Shown here: positions 1 through 5,717 of the stretch, piece by piece
Layout of the letters: each line of letters begins with the position of its first letter
Numbering within the stretch: position 1 is the stretch's first letter
Assembly: GCA_016929205.1 (NCBI GenBank)
Contig: JAFGJF010000557.1
Span: forward strand, 1 to 6,307
Source of the DNA: Anaerolineae bacterium
GTDB taxonomy: Bacteria > Chloroflexota > Anaerolineae > JAFGEY01
Direction of reading: 5' to 3'
DNA length: 6,307 nucleotides
Notes under the pieces: generated by a model
Seen by the model: only the letters and a program-made list of their open reading frames with translations
The model's database searches: none
What the model was told of the DNA's origin: nothing
Translations under genes and position numbers: made by a program

Positions 1-246
1 CAGTTTGTCGGAGAGAGTAGGTAGCCGCGATTTCCGAATCGCGATTTGGCATTCTATGATGTGCGACATAGATACGTGATTGGAAATCGCGCCTACAATC
101 GATTACTCCGACAGGCTGCTAGACGGCAAGTACCTGCGCGGCAGCATCTCAGAATGCCGGGCATAGATGTCGAAAAGATCGGGCCGGTGCGCAATGGCAT
201 ACAAACGGCCAAGAGCACGATCGGAGGCAAAAAAAACAAGCGGATC
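1..246. other. No recognisable gene; open tail after esterase stop
   Basis: I see no convincing gene here. On the minus strand, directly after the TGA that ends the esterase remnant, the same frame stays open for 47 codons (246 down to 106) and then meets TAA at 105-103. That stretch has a protein-like composition (it includes ALGRLYAIAHRPDLFDIYAR), but no start or ribosome binding site of its own and no family I can name. It may be the tail of a decayed neighbouring gene or chance. A run of eight T on the minus strand lies shortly after the TGA, but the stem before it is weak. The left part carries the inverted repeat at 26-91. Confidence 0.4.
26..91. repeat. Inverted repeat, 14 bp with one bulge
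   Basis: The segment 26-40 (CGCGATTTCCGAATC) pairs with 78-91 (GATTGGAAATCGCG) over 14 base pairs, with a single unpaired G at 36 and a 37-nt loop. The left arm can also form its own smaller hairpin, 26-32 with 37-43 (7 bp around TCCG), so two mutually exclusive folds exist. No T-run follows on either strand, so a classical terminator is not supported. It lies outside any gene I can recognise. It could be a decayed mobile-element end, a regulatory hairpin or chance. Confidence 0.4.
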
Positions 247-660
247 TCACCCTGCGGCCGGCTGGAATAGCTTCTGCACGAAAGCAACCAGGCAGATCCG
301 CCAAAACGGCCACTCGTGAGCATAACCAGGCACCTCGATGAACTCGCAGTTGACACCACGTTGCTTGAGCAGGTCCTTTAGGACAGCATGCGTGCTGATC
401 AAGCCGTCCAAGGTGCCAATAGACACAGAAAAGAGACGAATCTGCGAATTCGCACTCGAATCGAGTCCAGGCACGATCTGCACGAATTTCTCGGGGTCGA
501 TCGATCGAGTAATGTCAGGCCCTCTCAATTCGGCGGCGTTGGCCGGCGCAGGAATCTCTACCGCCACACCGGGCAAAAGTGGAAAACCGCCACTGAACGA
601 CGCAATCCACGCGAACTTGTCCAGGTTATGGAACGCTGTAGCTGCATCGCGATTCCAGCG
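247..660 (-). pseudogene. C-terminal remnant of a CE1-type esterase
   Basis: Read leftwards from about 660 to the TGA at 249-247, this frame resembles the last third of carbohydrate esterase family 1 (feruloyl/acetylxylan and enterochelin-type esterases), enzymes that release acyl groups from polysaccharides. Visible marks in order are NLDKFAWIASFSGG (the post-nucleophile strand region), a variable loop, then SIGTLDGLI and VPGYAHEWPFWR, which carry the catalytic Asp and His, and the usual ending VQKLF. The serine nucleophile domain (GxSxGG), normally upstream, is absent. To the right the frame becomes a short hydrophobic stretch antisense to the Nudix promoter and ends at a possible ATG opposite the Nudix start codon (744). 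I found no GxSxG in the other minus-strand frames beyond the break. It is best read as a 5'-truncated relic created when the 743-4839 block was joined here. A small secreted protein starting at 744 is possible but less likely. Confidence 0.65.
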
Positions 661-674
661 GATTGTCAAGCCAG

Positions 675-703
675 TTGTCACAAACCCCACTCCGGCGTAT
701 AAT
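675..703 (+). promoter_or_regulatory. Sigma70 promoter for the Nudix-AOR gene set
   Basis: TTGTCA at 675-680 and a perfect TATAAT at 698-703 are separated by exactly 17 bp, close to the housekeeping sigma70 consensus. The predicted start of transcription is near 710, giving a leader of about 33 nt before the Nudix ATG at 743. It lies inside the decayed end of the esterase remnant on the opposite strand. It is the only strong forward promoter I found ahead of the four plus-strand genes. Confidence 0.7.
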
Positions 704-742
704 ACGGGCACAATCAAGCCCAATAGGAGCAAAATAGACAAC

Positions 743-1504
743 ATGGCCGTTCTTCAAGCAACCATCAACCAGTTCGACGGCGTCGTCATCGACCCTGCTG
801 CTTTGCCCTCCACCCCCGATCTCTTTCGCCAGGCACTGTCCCAATCGCTGCCGGCCTGGATCGAGGAGGGGCACAAGGTCGTTTGGATCGAGATCCCGGT
901 CGCCCTATCTAGCCTGATCCCGGTCGCCGTCGAGGCTGGATTCACGTTCCACCATAGTAGCGAAGCGTATTTGATGCTCACCCTCCGCCTAAAGCAAGAC
1001 GCCTTTATCCCGCCCTTTGCCACCCACTATATCGGCGCCGGCGGCGTGGTGATCAACGAGCGGCAGGAACTGCTCGTCGTCTGGGAAAAAGCGCACCGCA
1101 GAAACGGCAGGCGCTATTACAAGCTGCCCGGTGGCGCGCTACACAAAGAGGAACACCTGGTCGACGGTGTGATCCGCGAAGTCCGCGAAGAGACGGGCAT
1201 TCTCACCCAATTCGAGGCCCTGGTCTGCTTCCGGCACTGGCACGGCTATCGCTATGGCAAATCAGATATCTATTTTGTGTGCCGCCTCTCGCCCCTGAAC
1301 CACGAAATTACCATCCAGGCCGAAGAAATCCAGGAAAGCTTGTGGATGCCGGTGCAGGACTATTTAGAGCACCAGGACGTCGGCATCTTTAACAAGCGCA
1401 TCGTGCAGGCCGCCTTGAGCGATCGCTGCCTGCTGGTTCCCACCTGGATTGAAGGCTACCAGACCGAACCCGACCGGCGCGAGATCTTTATGCCCGGTTC
1501 GTAA
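743..1504 (+). CDS. NUDT6-type Nudix hydrolase
   Basis: This 253-aa protein has two parts. Residues about 8-92 form the pre-Nudix domain of the NUDT6 / plant NUDT2-10 group, with FDGVVID, HKVVWIEIP, AGFTFHHSSEAYLML and PPFATHYIGAGGVVIN at the expected spacing. The Nudix domain follows, with a perfect box at residues 131-153 (G-x5-E-x7-RE-V-x-EE-x-GI). RE and EE are the metal-binding acidic helix, so hydrolysis of a nucleoside diphosphate linked to another group (ADP-ribose, NADH and similar in plant relatives) is likely. KSDIYFVC and EIQESLWMP are further family marks. The actual substrate is unknown. The ATG at 743 is chosen because homology begins there; AGGAG at 725-729 is 13 nt upstream, rather far. 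The frame is open back to 338, but that part is antisense to the esterase remnant and not protein-like. It is the first gene after the promoter and lies 27 nt before the DUF6924 gene. Confidence 0.93.
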   Translation: MAVLQATINQFDGVVIDPAALPSTPDLFRQALSQSLPAWIEEGHKVVWIEIPVALSSLIPVAVEAGFTFHHSSEAYLMLTLRLKQDAFIPPFATHYIGAGGVVINERQELLVVWEKAHRRNGRRYYKLPGGALHKEEHLVDGVIREVREETGILTQFEALVCFRHWHGYRYGKSDIYFVCRLSPLNHEITIQAEEIQESLWMPVQDYLEHQDVGIFNKRIVQAALSDRCLLVPTWIEGYQTEPDRREIFMPGS

Positions 1505-1531
1505 CTATACCGGATAAGCGGGATTTTTATT

Positions 1532-1939
1532 ATGAAACACATTCCGGAAACAGAGAATGCCCTGGTATTGCGAACAGACTTTACAGACGATACCGCATGG
1601 GAAGCGATTTGTAAAGCGATCCAAAAACCGGTGGGTGCATTCCGGGCGTACGTCGATTTTCTGGACGATCCACAGTACGACGGAGTGGGCATCGAGCGGC
1701 TGATCTCGCTCATTGACCCAGATTCGGATCACACGTTTATCTTTGTCATCGATCGGATAACGCTCTCACACCCCGAGCATCCGATCCTTTGTGTGGACCT
1801 GTACGATGAACCGGGACGCACGTTTCGTATCATCCCCGCTGCGATGTGGGGCGTTGAAAATAATCTTTCAATCACCAACATGGATTTCGATGAATTTGCA
1901 GACATTGTCGATCCAGATGGTGTTTTTCGTGGGCTTTGA
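1532..1939 (+). CDS. DUF6924 domain protein
   Basis: This 135-aa soluble protein matches, from memory, the DUF6924 family over its whole length: LVLRTDFTDDTAWEAIC near the N-terminus, FRAYVDFLDDPQYDG at about 37-51, a hydrophobic strand FIFVIDRITLSHPEHPIL at about 69-86, and the conserved ending VDLYDEPGRTFRIIPAAMWG, VENNLSITNMDFDEFAD, VDPDGVFRG. There is no signal peptide or membrane segment, and the family has no established function. The protein is very acidic. The ATG at 1532 fits the family start, although no good Shine-Dalgarno is visible, so translation may depend on read-on from the Nudix gene 27 nt upstream. The rraA-like gene follows after 21 nt. Base composition is clearly more AT-rich than the flanking genes, which suggests a separate origin. 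Small DUF6924-type genes occur as stand-alone accessory proteins, so a metabolic link to its neighbours is unproven. Confidence 0.85.
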   Translation: MKHIPETENALVLRTDFTDDTAWEAICKAIQKPVGAFRAYVDFLDDPQYDGVGIERLISLIDPDSDHTFIFVIDRITLSHPEHPILCVDLYDEPGRTFRIIPAAMWGVENNLSITNMDFDEFADIVDPDGVFRGL

Positions 1940-1949
1940 GATTGTTTAC

Positions 1950-1954
1950 AGGAG
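1950..1954 (+). promoter_or_regulatory. Shine-Dalgarno of the rraA-like gene
   Basis: AGGAG lies 6 nt before the ATG at 1961, in the short gap after the DUF6924 stop. It fixes the start of the rraA-like gene and is the best-placed ribosome binding site on the plus strand of this window. Confidence 0.75.
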
Positions 1955-1960
1955 AAGACA

Positions 1961-2848
1961 ATGAGGTTTAACAACCGAGAAGACATAATCCAGTTGACGC
2001 CGCTGTGGCAGGGCGAGCGTTTTCCCGACGGCCGGCCGCGCGTTTCGGACGACATCCTGCGACGCATGGAACGGGTCAGGACAGAAGAAGCGTGGTCGGT
2101 GCTGTGGCGAGAAGGCTACCAGTTCCAGTTTGAAGGCAACTGGACCAATCTGTATCCCGATCGTGTTCTGGTCGGCCGCGCCGTGACCGGCGTATTCGTT
2201 CCCCAGCGGCCGGACCTGCATAATTACCTGATAGAGTACGGCCACGAGCAAGAGGGCCGCATCGGGGCCATGAACTCGTGGGTCATCGAGACCCTGGTCA
2301 AGGACGACGTGATCGTCATCGACCTGTTCGGCAAGGTGTACAAGGGCACCTATTCCGGCGCCAACCTGTCCACGGCGATCGCTACCCGCACGCAGCGGGG
2401 CCAGGTGATCTATGGTGGCATCCGCGACGCGCAGCAGATCCTCGAGATCGACCATTTTTGCACCTTTTGCAAAGGGATGGATCCCACGCCGATCCGCGAT
2501 GTGACCCTGGTCGGGCTGAACGTGCCCTGCCGCATCGGCGAAGCGATCTGCATGCCGGGCGACGTGGTGCTGGGCACCTACACCGGTGTCTTGTTTATCC
2601 CGCCGCACCTGGCCGAAGCCGTGGTCGAACACGCCGAGCGCACCTACATGCGCGAGATGTTCAGCCACCAGCGGCTACGCGAAGGAACATACACCTCGAG
2701 CCAGATGGACACCCAGTGGACGGACGAGATCGTAGCCGATTTTGAAGCGTGGATCAAGACACATACGCTCGACGATTACGCGCACATCGACTGGGAGAAA
2801 AAGAAAGAGCCGTCCGAAGGCGAGGAGGAAGAAACAACGCTTGGGTAA
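1961..2848 (+). CDS. RraA-like / HMG-aldolase-fold protein
   Basis: This 295-aa protein belongs to the RraA family, which includes regulators of RNase E, 4-hydroxy-4-methyl-2-oxoglutarate aldolases and proteins formerly mislabelled dimethylmenaquinone methyltransferase. The core spans about residues 100-225: VIETLVKDDVIVIDLFGK, SGANLSTAI, then YGGIRD (R155 and D156 are the substrate- and metal-site pair of the aldolases), IRDVTLVGLNVPCRIG and CMPGDVVLGTYTGVLFIPPH, all in the family order. The usual acidic residue three positions after the Asp appears to be Gln159. An insertion with two cysteines (HFCTFC, 165-170), a longer N-terminal region and a lysine/glutamate-rich tail (about 279-293) make it longer than typical RraA proteins (about 160-230 aa). 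It lies 107 nt before the aldehyde oxidoreductase gene, which hints at a catabolic role (cleaving a 2-oxo acid to pyruvate plus a carbonyl product) rather than RNase E control. That is inference; substrate and activity are unknown. Confidence 0.88.
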   Translation: MRFNNREDIIQLTPLWQGERFPDGRPRVSDDILRRMERVRTEEAWSVLWREGYQFQFEGNWTNLYPDRVLVGRAVTGVFVPQRPDLHNYLIEYGHEQEGRIGAMNSWVIETLVKDDVIVIDLFGKVYKGTYSGANLSTAIATRTQRGQVIYGGIRDAQQILEIDHFCTFCKGMDPTPIRDVTLVGLNVPCRIGEAICMPGDVVLGTYTGVLFIPPHLAEAVVEHAERTYMREMFSHQRLREGTYTSSQMDTQWTDEIVADFEAWIKTHTLDDYAHIDWEKKKEPSEGEEEETTLG

Positions 2849-2937
2849 AAAGCCACGGCTTCCGAATCGAACAAACCCGCGTTCATCCGAGCGCCATTCA
2901 AAACGTACCGTAGAATCGTATCAGCTAGCACAACAAC

Positions 2938-2943
2938 AAGGAG
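2938..2943 (+). promoter_or_regulatory. Shine-Dalgarno of the AOR gene
   Basis: AAGGAG precedes the ATG at 2956 by 12 nt, most of it a run of A. The spacing is long but the protein start is fixed by homology. The 107-nt gap after the rraA-like gene contains no convincing promoter or terminator, so read-through from upstream is likely. Confidence 0.6.
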
Positions 2944-2955
2944 AAAAAAAACAAG

Positions 2956-4839
2956 ATGAACGGCTACACAGGCAAAATCTTGCGCGTTGACCTCACAGAT
3001 GGCAAAATAGAGATCGAAGAACCGCCCGAGTCCTTTTACCGCCGCTATCTTGGCGGCAACGGCTTTATCGCCCACTATTTGCTCAAAGAACTGCCCCGCA
3101 ACGTCGATCCGCTGGCCCCCGAGAATCTGCTCATCTTTGCCACCGGCACAATGACCGGCATCCCGATCGCTGGTGCGGGACGCAGTGCGGTGGGTGCCAA
3201 ATCGCCGCTCACCGGCGGCTACGGTGAAGCCGATGTCGGCGGCTATTTCGGCGCCGAACTCAAGCGCGCCGGCTTTGACGCGATCGTCATCCGAGGCAAG
3301 TCACCCAAGCCGGTCTACCTATGGATCCACGACAAGGAAGGCATCGATCCCCCCACCGTCGAGATCCGCCCCGCCGAACACCTGTGGGGTATGACCACGC
3401 TGGCCTGCCAGAACGCCGTACGCGAAGAACTGGGTGAAAAAAGTGCCCGCGTGGCTATGATCGGCCCCGGCGGCGAAAAGTTGGTCCGCTTTGCCTGCGT
3501 GATGAACGACGTCAGTCACGCCGCCGGCCGCACCGGTATGGGCGCGGTGATGGGCTCCAAAAACCTCAAATGCGTCGCCACCCGCGGCCGGACCGCCGTG
3601 CCCTTGGCCAACGATGAAGGGCTCAAAGAGCTGTCCCGCTGGATGCGCCAGAACTGGAAAGAGAAATCGCTGGGTATGCACGAACTCGGCACCAGTGGCG
3701 GCTTGCTCGGCTTGAACGAGACCGGCAGGCTGCCCACCCGCAATTTCCAGGATGGACAGTTTGAGGGTGCGGAAAAAATCAGCGGCGAGGCCATGCGCGA
3801 CAACATCCTGATCGATCGCGGCGGCTGCTATGCCTGCCCGATCCGCTGCAAGCGTGTGGTCAAGGTCGACAATGACCGCTACCAGGTCGATCCCGAGTAC
3901 GGCGGCATCGAGTACGAGACGATGGGCGCTCTGGGTTCCAACTGCGGCATCGACGACCTGGAAGCGATCGCCAAGGGCAACGAACTGTGCAACGCCTACA
4001 GCCTCGACACCATCACCACCGGCATGACCGTCTCGTTTGCCATGGAGTGCTTTGAGAACGGCCTGCTGACCCCGGAGGATACCGGCGGGTTGGAACTCAA
4101 GTTCGGCAATGCCAAAGCGATGGTCGAGCTGATCCGCCAGATCGGCGAGCGCGAAGGCTTGGGCGATATGCTGGCTGAAGGACCAACCCGGGCCGCAGCC
4201 AAGATTGGCAATGGCGCGGACGCGTACGACATCGGGGTCAAGGGACAATCGTTCCCGATGCACACCTGCCGCACGCGGCATGGCCAGGCTTTGGGATACG
4301 CTGTTTCGCCCACCGGCGCCGACCATATGCACAACTATTGGGATGGCGGCCAGGCCCGGGAACCGGTCGGAGAAGGGCTGCAAAGCCTGGGCATCTATGA
4401 ATCGGTGCCCGAGACCGTGCTGAATGAACAAAAAGTGCATGCCTATACGGTTAGCACCAACTGGACGTGGGTGGGCAACCACCTGTGCTGCTGCGCCTTT
4501 ATTCCCTGGTCGCGCGACCAGACAATCGACATCGTGCGCGCGATCACCGGTTGGCAAACCAACACCTGGGAACTGCTCAAAGCTGCCGAGCGCGGCGTGA
4601 CCATGGCCCGGCTCTTTAACCTGCGGGAGGGCCTCACCCGCGCCGACGATAGGCTGCCGGCACGGATGGCCGAACCACATCGCAGCAAAACGATCAACGA
4701 AAAACCCGTCGAGCCAACAGTACTGGCGGACGCAGTCAGTCTCTTTTACGGCATGATGGGTTGGGATCCACAGACGGGTGTGCCCACGCCGGCCAAGCTG
4801 CACGAGCTGGACATCGCCTGGGCGGGTGAGAAAAGTTAG
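2956..4839 (+). CDS. aor: Aldehyde:ferredoxin oxidoreductase (tungstopterin)
   Basis: This complete 627-aa AOR-family enzyme oxidises aldehydes to carboxylic acids with ferredoxin as electron acceptor. It uses a tungsten (or molybdenum) bis-pterin and one [4Fe-4S] cluster, and is cytoplasmic. The N-terminus is typical (NGYTGKILRVDLT), followed by the glycine-rich pterin regions GGNGF (33-37), SPLTGGYGEADVGGYFG (83-99) and AGRTGMGAVMGSKNLK (190-205). The cluster ligands are C291, C294 and C298 (CYACPIRC), with a fourth in C511-C513. E319 and E321 in GGIEYETMGALGSNCG and H457 in GADHMHN match the regions of the catalytic Glu and His of the Pyrococcus enzyme. The C-terminal DxxGLC motif of the family reads NHLCCC here (508-513). 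No ferredoxin-like partner subunit or MoaD-like gene lies in the window, so the electron acceptor is presumably a separate ferredoxin. The aldehyde substrate cannot be told from the sequence. Downstream is the palindromic convergent junction. Confidence 0.96.
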   Translation: MNGYTGKILRVDLTDGKIEIEEPPESFYRRYLGGNGFIAHYLLKELPRNVDPLAPENLLIFATGTMTGIPIAGAGRSAVGAKSPLTGGYGEADVGGYFGAELKRAGFDAIVIRGKSPKPVYLWIHDKEGIDPPTVEIRPAEHLWGMTTLACQNAVREELGEKSARVAMIGPGGEKLVRFACVMNDVSHAAGRTGMGAVMGSKNLKCVATRGRTAVPLANDEGLKELSRWMRQNWKEKSLGMHELGTSGGLLGLNETGRLPTRNFQDGQFEGAEKISGEAMRDNILIDRGGCYACPIRCKRVVKVDNDRYQVDPEYGGIEYETMGALGSNCGIDDLEAIAKGNELCNAYSLDTITTGMTVSFAMECFENGLLTPEDTGGLELKFGNAKAMVELIRQIGEREGLGDMLAEGPTRAAAKIGNGADAYDIGVKGQSFPMHTCRTRHGQALGYAVSPTGADHMHNYWDGGQAREPVGEGLQSLGIYESVPETVLNEQKVHAYTVSTNWTWVGNHLCCCAFIPWSRDQTIDIVRAITGWQTNTWELLKAAERGVTMARLFNLREGLTRADDRLPARMAEPHRSKTINEKPVEPTVLADAVSLFYGMMGWDPQTGVPTPAKLHELDIAWAGEKS

Positions 4840-4842
4840 CAA

Positions 4843-4898
4843 CAACTTGGGTATCGCGAGGCACGCCAAGTGGGCGTGCCGGCGCAATTCCCAAGTTG
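4843..4898. terminator. Nested perfect hairpin after AOR; possible terminator
   Basis: Three bases after the AOR stop, a 9-bp outer stem (4843-4851 CAACTTGGG with 4890-4898 CCCAAGTTG) encloses an 8-bp inner stem (4860-4867 GGCACGCC with 4873-4880 GGCGTGCC, loop AAGTG). Both stems are perfect. No T-run follows on the plus strand and only a poor one on the minus strand, so it is not a standard intrinsic terminator. The position between convergent transcription units fits a bidirectional stop or mRNA-stabilising structure; a palindromic repeat element is the alternative. Confidence 0.5.
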
Positions 4899-4933
4899 GT
4901 CAACAAACCAGCATCACAATATGAAGCAAAAAC

Positions 4934-5005
4934 CGGCTCGCGGATTTACATGGATAGACACGGATGCATTACGATCCATGTCAGTCTGTGTTTATCCGTG
5001 AGCCG
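4934..5005. repeat. 72-nt imperfect palindrome, ATCCGTG type
   Basis: Positions 4934-4965 align symmetrically with 5005-4974 without gaps, leaving an 8-nt loop. Of 32 pairs, 24 are Watson-Crick, 4 are G-U as plus-strand RNA and 4 are mismatched. Arm ends are CGGCTC and GAGCCG. The content (CGGATTTACATGGATAGACACGGAT and its mirrored TTTATCCGTGAG end) resembles the degenerate palindromic repeats built on ATCCGTG that I recall from intergenic regions of Chloroflexota and other environmental bacteria. It is probably a dispersed repeat or miniature element, possibly with a termination role here. Confidence 0.65.
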
Positions 5006-5032
5006 AACAGATCTGGTCCAAGAACCGCAGGT

Positions 5033-5434
5033 CTATAACCAATCCTCTACCTGCAAATTGTCCACGTACTGCAGATGACGATCGGCAGATAACACAATCA
5101 AGTTATGCCACCGAGCAACAGCGGCGATTTGTGCATCCGTGCCAGGAATAGGCCGCCCCTTTGCTTTCAGTTCAGTCTAAATACGCCCATATTCTTGCGC
5201 AACCGCCTGATCAAAGTCCAAAATGGCGATCCGTTCCAGCAGACGTTGCAAATGCCTCATGTTTGAATCCCGGCGCATACTGGCGTAAACGGCAAAATAA
5301 AGCTCACCTACAACTGTCATACACAGATAAAACCGTTCTCCGCGCTGAGCCAGTTCGGCAATCTGCTTCGTTACAGGCTGCAAATTGAGCATAAAAGCAG
5401 ATGCATGATTGGTGTCAATCAAGTAAGATGCCAT
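5033..5434 (-). pseudogene. vapC: VapC-like PIN-domain toxin, one internal stop
   Basis: Read from the ATG at 5434, this frame encodes a PIN-domain ribonuclease of VapC type (133 codons, normal length for the family) interrupted only by a TAG at codon 86 (5179-5177). All four acidic metal-site residues are present in one frame: D7 in YLIDTN, E44 in TVVGELYFAVYAS, D100 in RPIPGTDAQIAA and D118 in LSADRHLQYV, with the usual ending VDNLQVEDWL. Termination at the TAG would yield 85 residues carrying only two of the four acids, so the toxin should be inactive. A single base change (for example from CAG, AAG or TGG) explains it; a sequencing error is also possible. The start overlaps the antitoxin end by 20 nt, the usual sign of translational coupling; a TTG at 5446 is an alternative start. 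If intact, it would cleave RNA (tRNA or rRNA in known VapCs) unless bound by the antitoxin. Confidence 0.85.
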
Positions 5435-5678
5435 GTCGCTCTTCAAGCTCCATCAACCGAGATTGCTCAATGTCTTTGAGAATTTCTTCCCACTCACCCG
5501 GTCCAAATGTCCAAGTTCCCGCACATTCCAAGAATGCATCTGAAGCCGGGAGCGGATGGTGCAAAGTCGAACGATCGGTCAAGGCATCCATAAAAGTCAT
5601 GACCTCAACTAGCTGCTCTTGCGATAATTGATCCAGTCTTTCTATAGCAGACTCTTTCAGTGGTGTGATATCTTGCAC
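5415..5678 (-). CDS. Antitoxin of the VapBC-type pair
   Basis: This 87-aa acidic protein starts at a GTG (5678) chosen because AGGAGG lies 7 nt upstream; the frame is open back to 5813, but that extension is cysteine-rich and overlaps the promoter. An N-terminal helix (KESAIERLDQLSQEQLVEVMTF, split over about 8-29) resembles the start of DUF2281/VapB-like antitoxins, which often read LSPEQ-x-EVxDF. The C-terminal part has the AGTWTFGPGEWEEILKDIE pattern (53-71) seen in antitoxins paired with PIN toxins, where it wraps and inhibits the nuclease. The stop overlaps the toxin start by 20 nt. It appears intact while the toxin is broken, the safe order of decay for such a pair. Its DNA-binding domain is not obvious, so autoregulation is only presumed. 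Confidence 0.82.
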   Translation of the reverse strand: MQDITPLKESAIERLDQLSQEQLVEVMTFMDALTDRSTLHHPLPASDAFLECAGTWTFGPGEWEEILKDIEQSRLMELEERHGILLD

Positions 5679-5685
5679 TTGAGCA

Positions 5686-5691
5686 CCTCCT
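5686..5691 (-). promoter_or_regulatory. Shine-Dalgarno deciding the antitoxin GTG start
   Basis: On the minus strand a full AGGAGG precedes the GTG at 5678 by 7 nt (TGCTCAA). This is the strongest ribosome binding site in the window and argues for the 87-aa antitoxin rather than the longer frame beginning at 5813. Confidence 0.8.
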
Positions 5692-5709
5692 CTTTCACAA
5701 CATGCCTTT

Positions 5710-5717
5710 ATTATACC
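5710..5717 (-). promoter_or_regulatory. Extended -10 promoter of the toxin-antitoxin operon
   Basis: The minus strand reads TGG then TATAAT (5715-5710), a perfect -10 box with the TGn extension. No good -35 hexamer is found at 16-18 bp; TTGTCA occurs further upstream at about 22 bp spacing, which is too far for a standard promoter. Transcription would start near 5703, some 25 nt before the antitoxin GTG. Confidence 0.65.

Noticed and set aside
497..508. TCGATCGATCGA palindrome
   Set aside because: It is a short simple repeat inside the esterase remnant with no partner sites seen in the window.
338..742. Upstream extension of the Nudix frame to 338
   Set aside because: It is antisense to the esterase remnant, has no family resemblance, and spans the promoter; homology starts at the ATG at 743.
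1509..1530. Possible terminator between the Nudix and DUF6924 genes (CCG...CGG followed by ATTTTTATT)
   Set aside because: The stem is only about 3 bp, too weak to support termination; the genes are 27 nt apart.
1946..2668. Minus-strand frame opposite the rraA-like gene
   Set aside because: It is histidine/aspartate-rich antisense translation of a recognised coding sequence.
2849..2955. Promoter before the AOR gene (TAGAAT at 2911-2916)
   Set aside because: No acceptable -35 hexamer lies at 16-18 bp, so it is left uncalled.
3319..4887. Long 522-codon minus-strand frame opposite the AOR gene
   Set aside because: It is a shadow frame produced by the GC-rich codon use of the AOR gene; the plus-strand protein is complete and strongly conserved.
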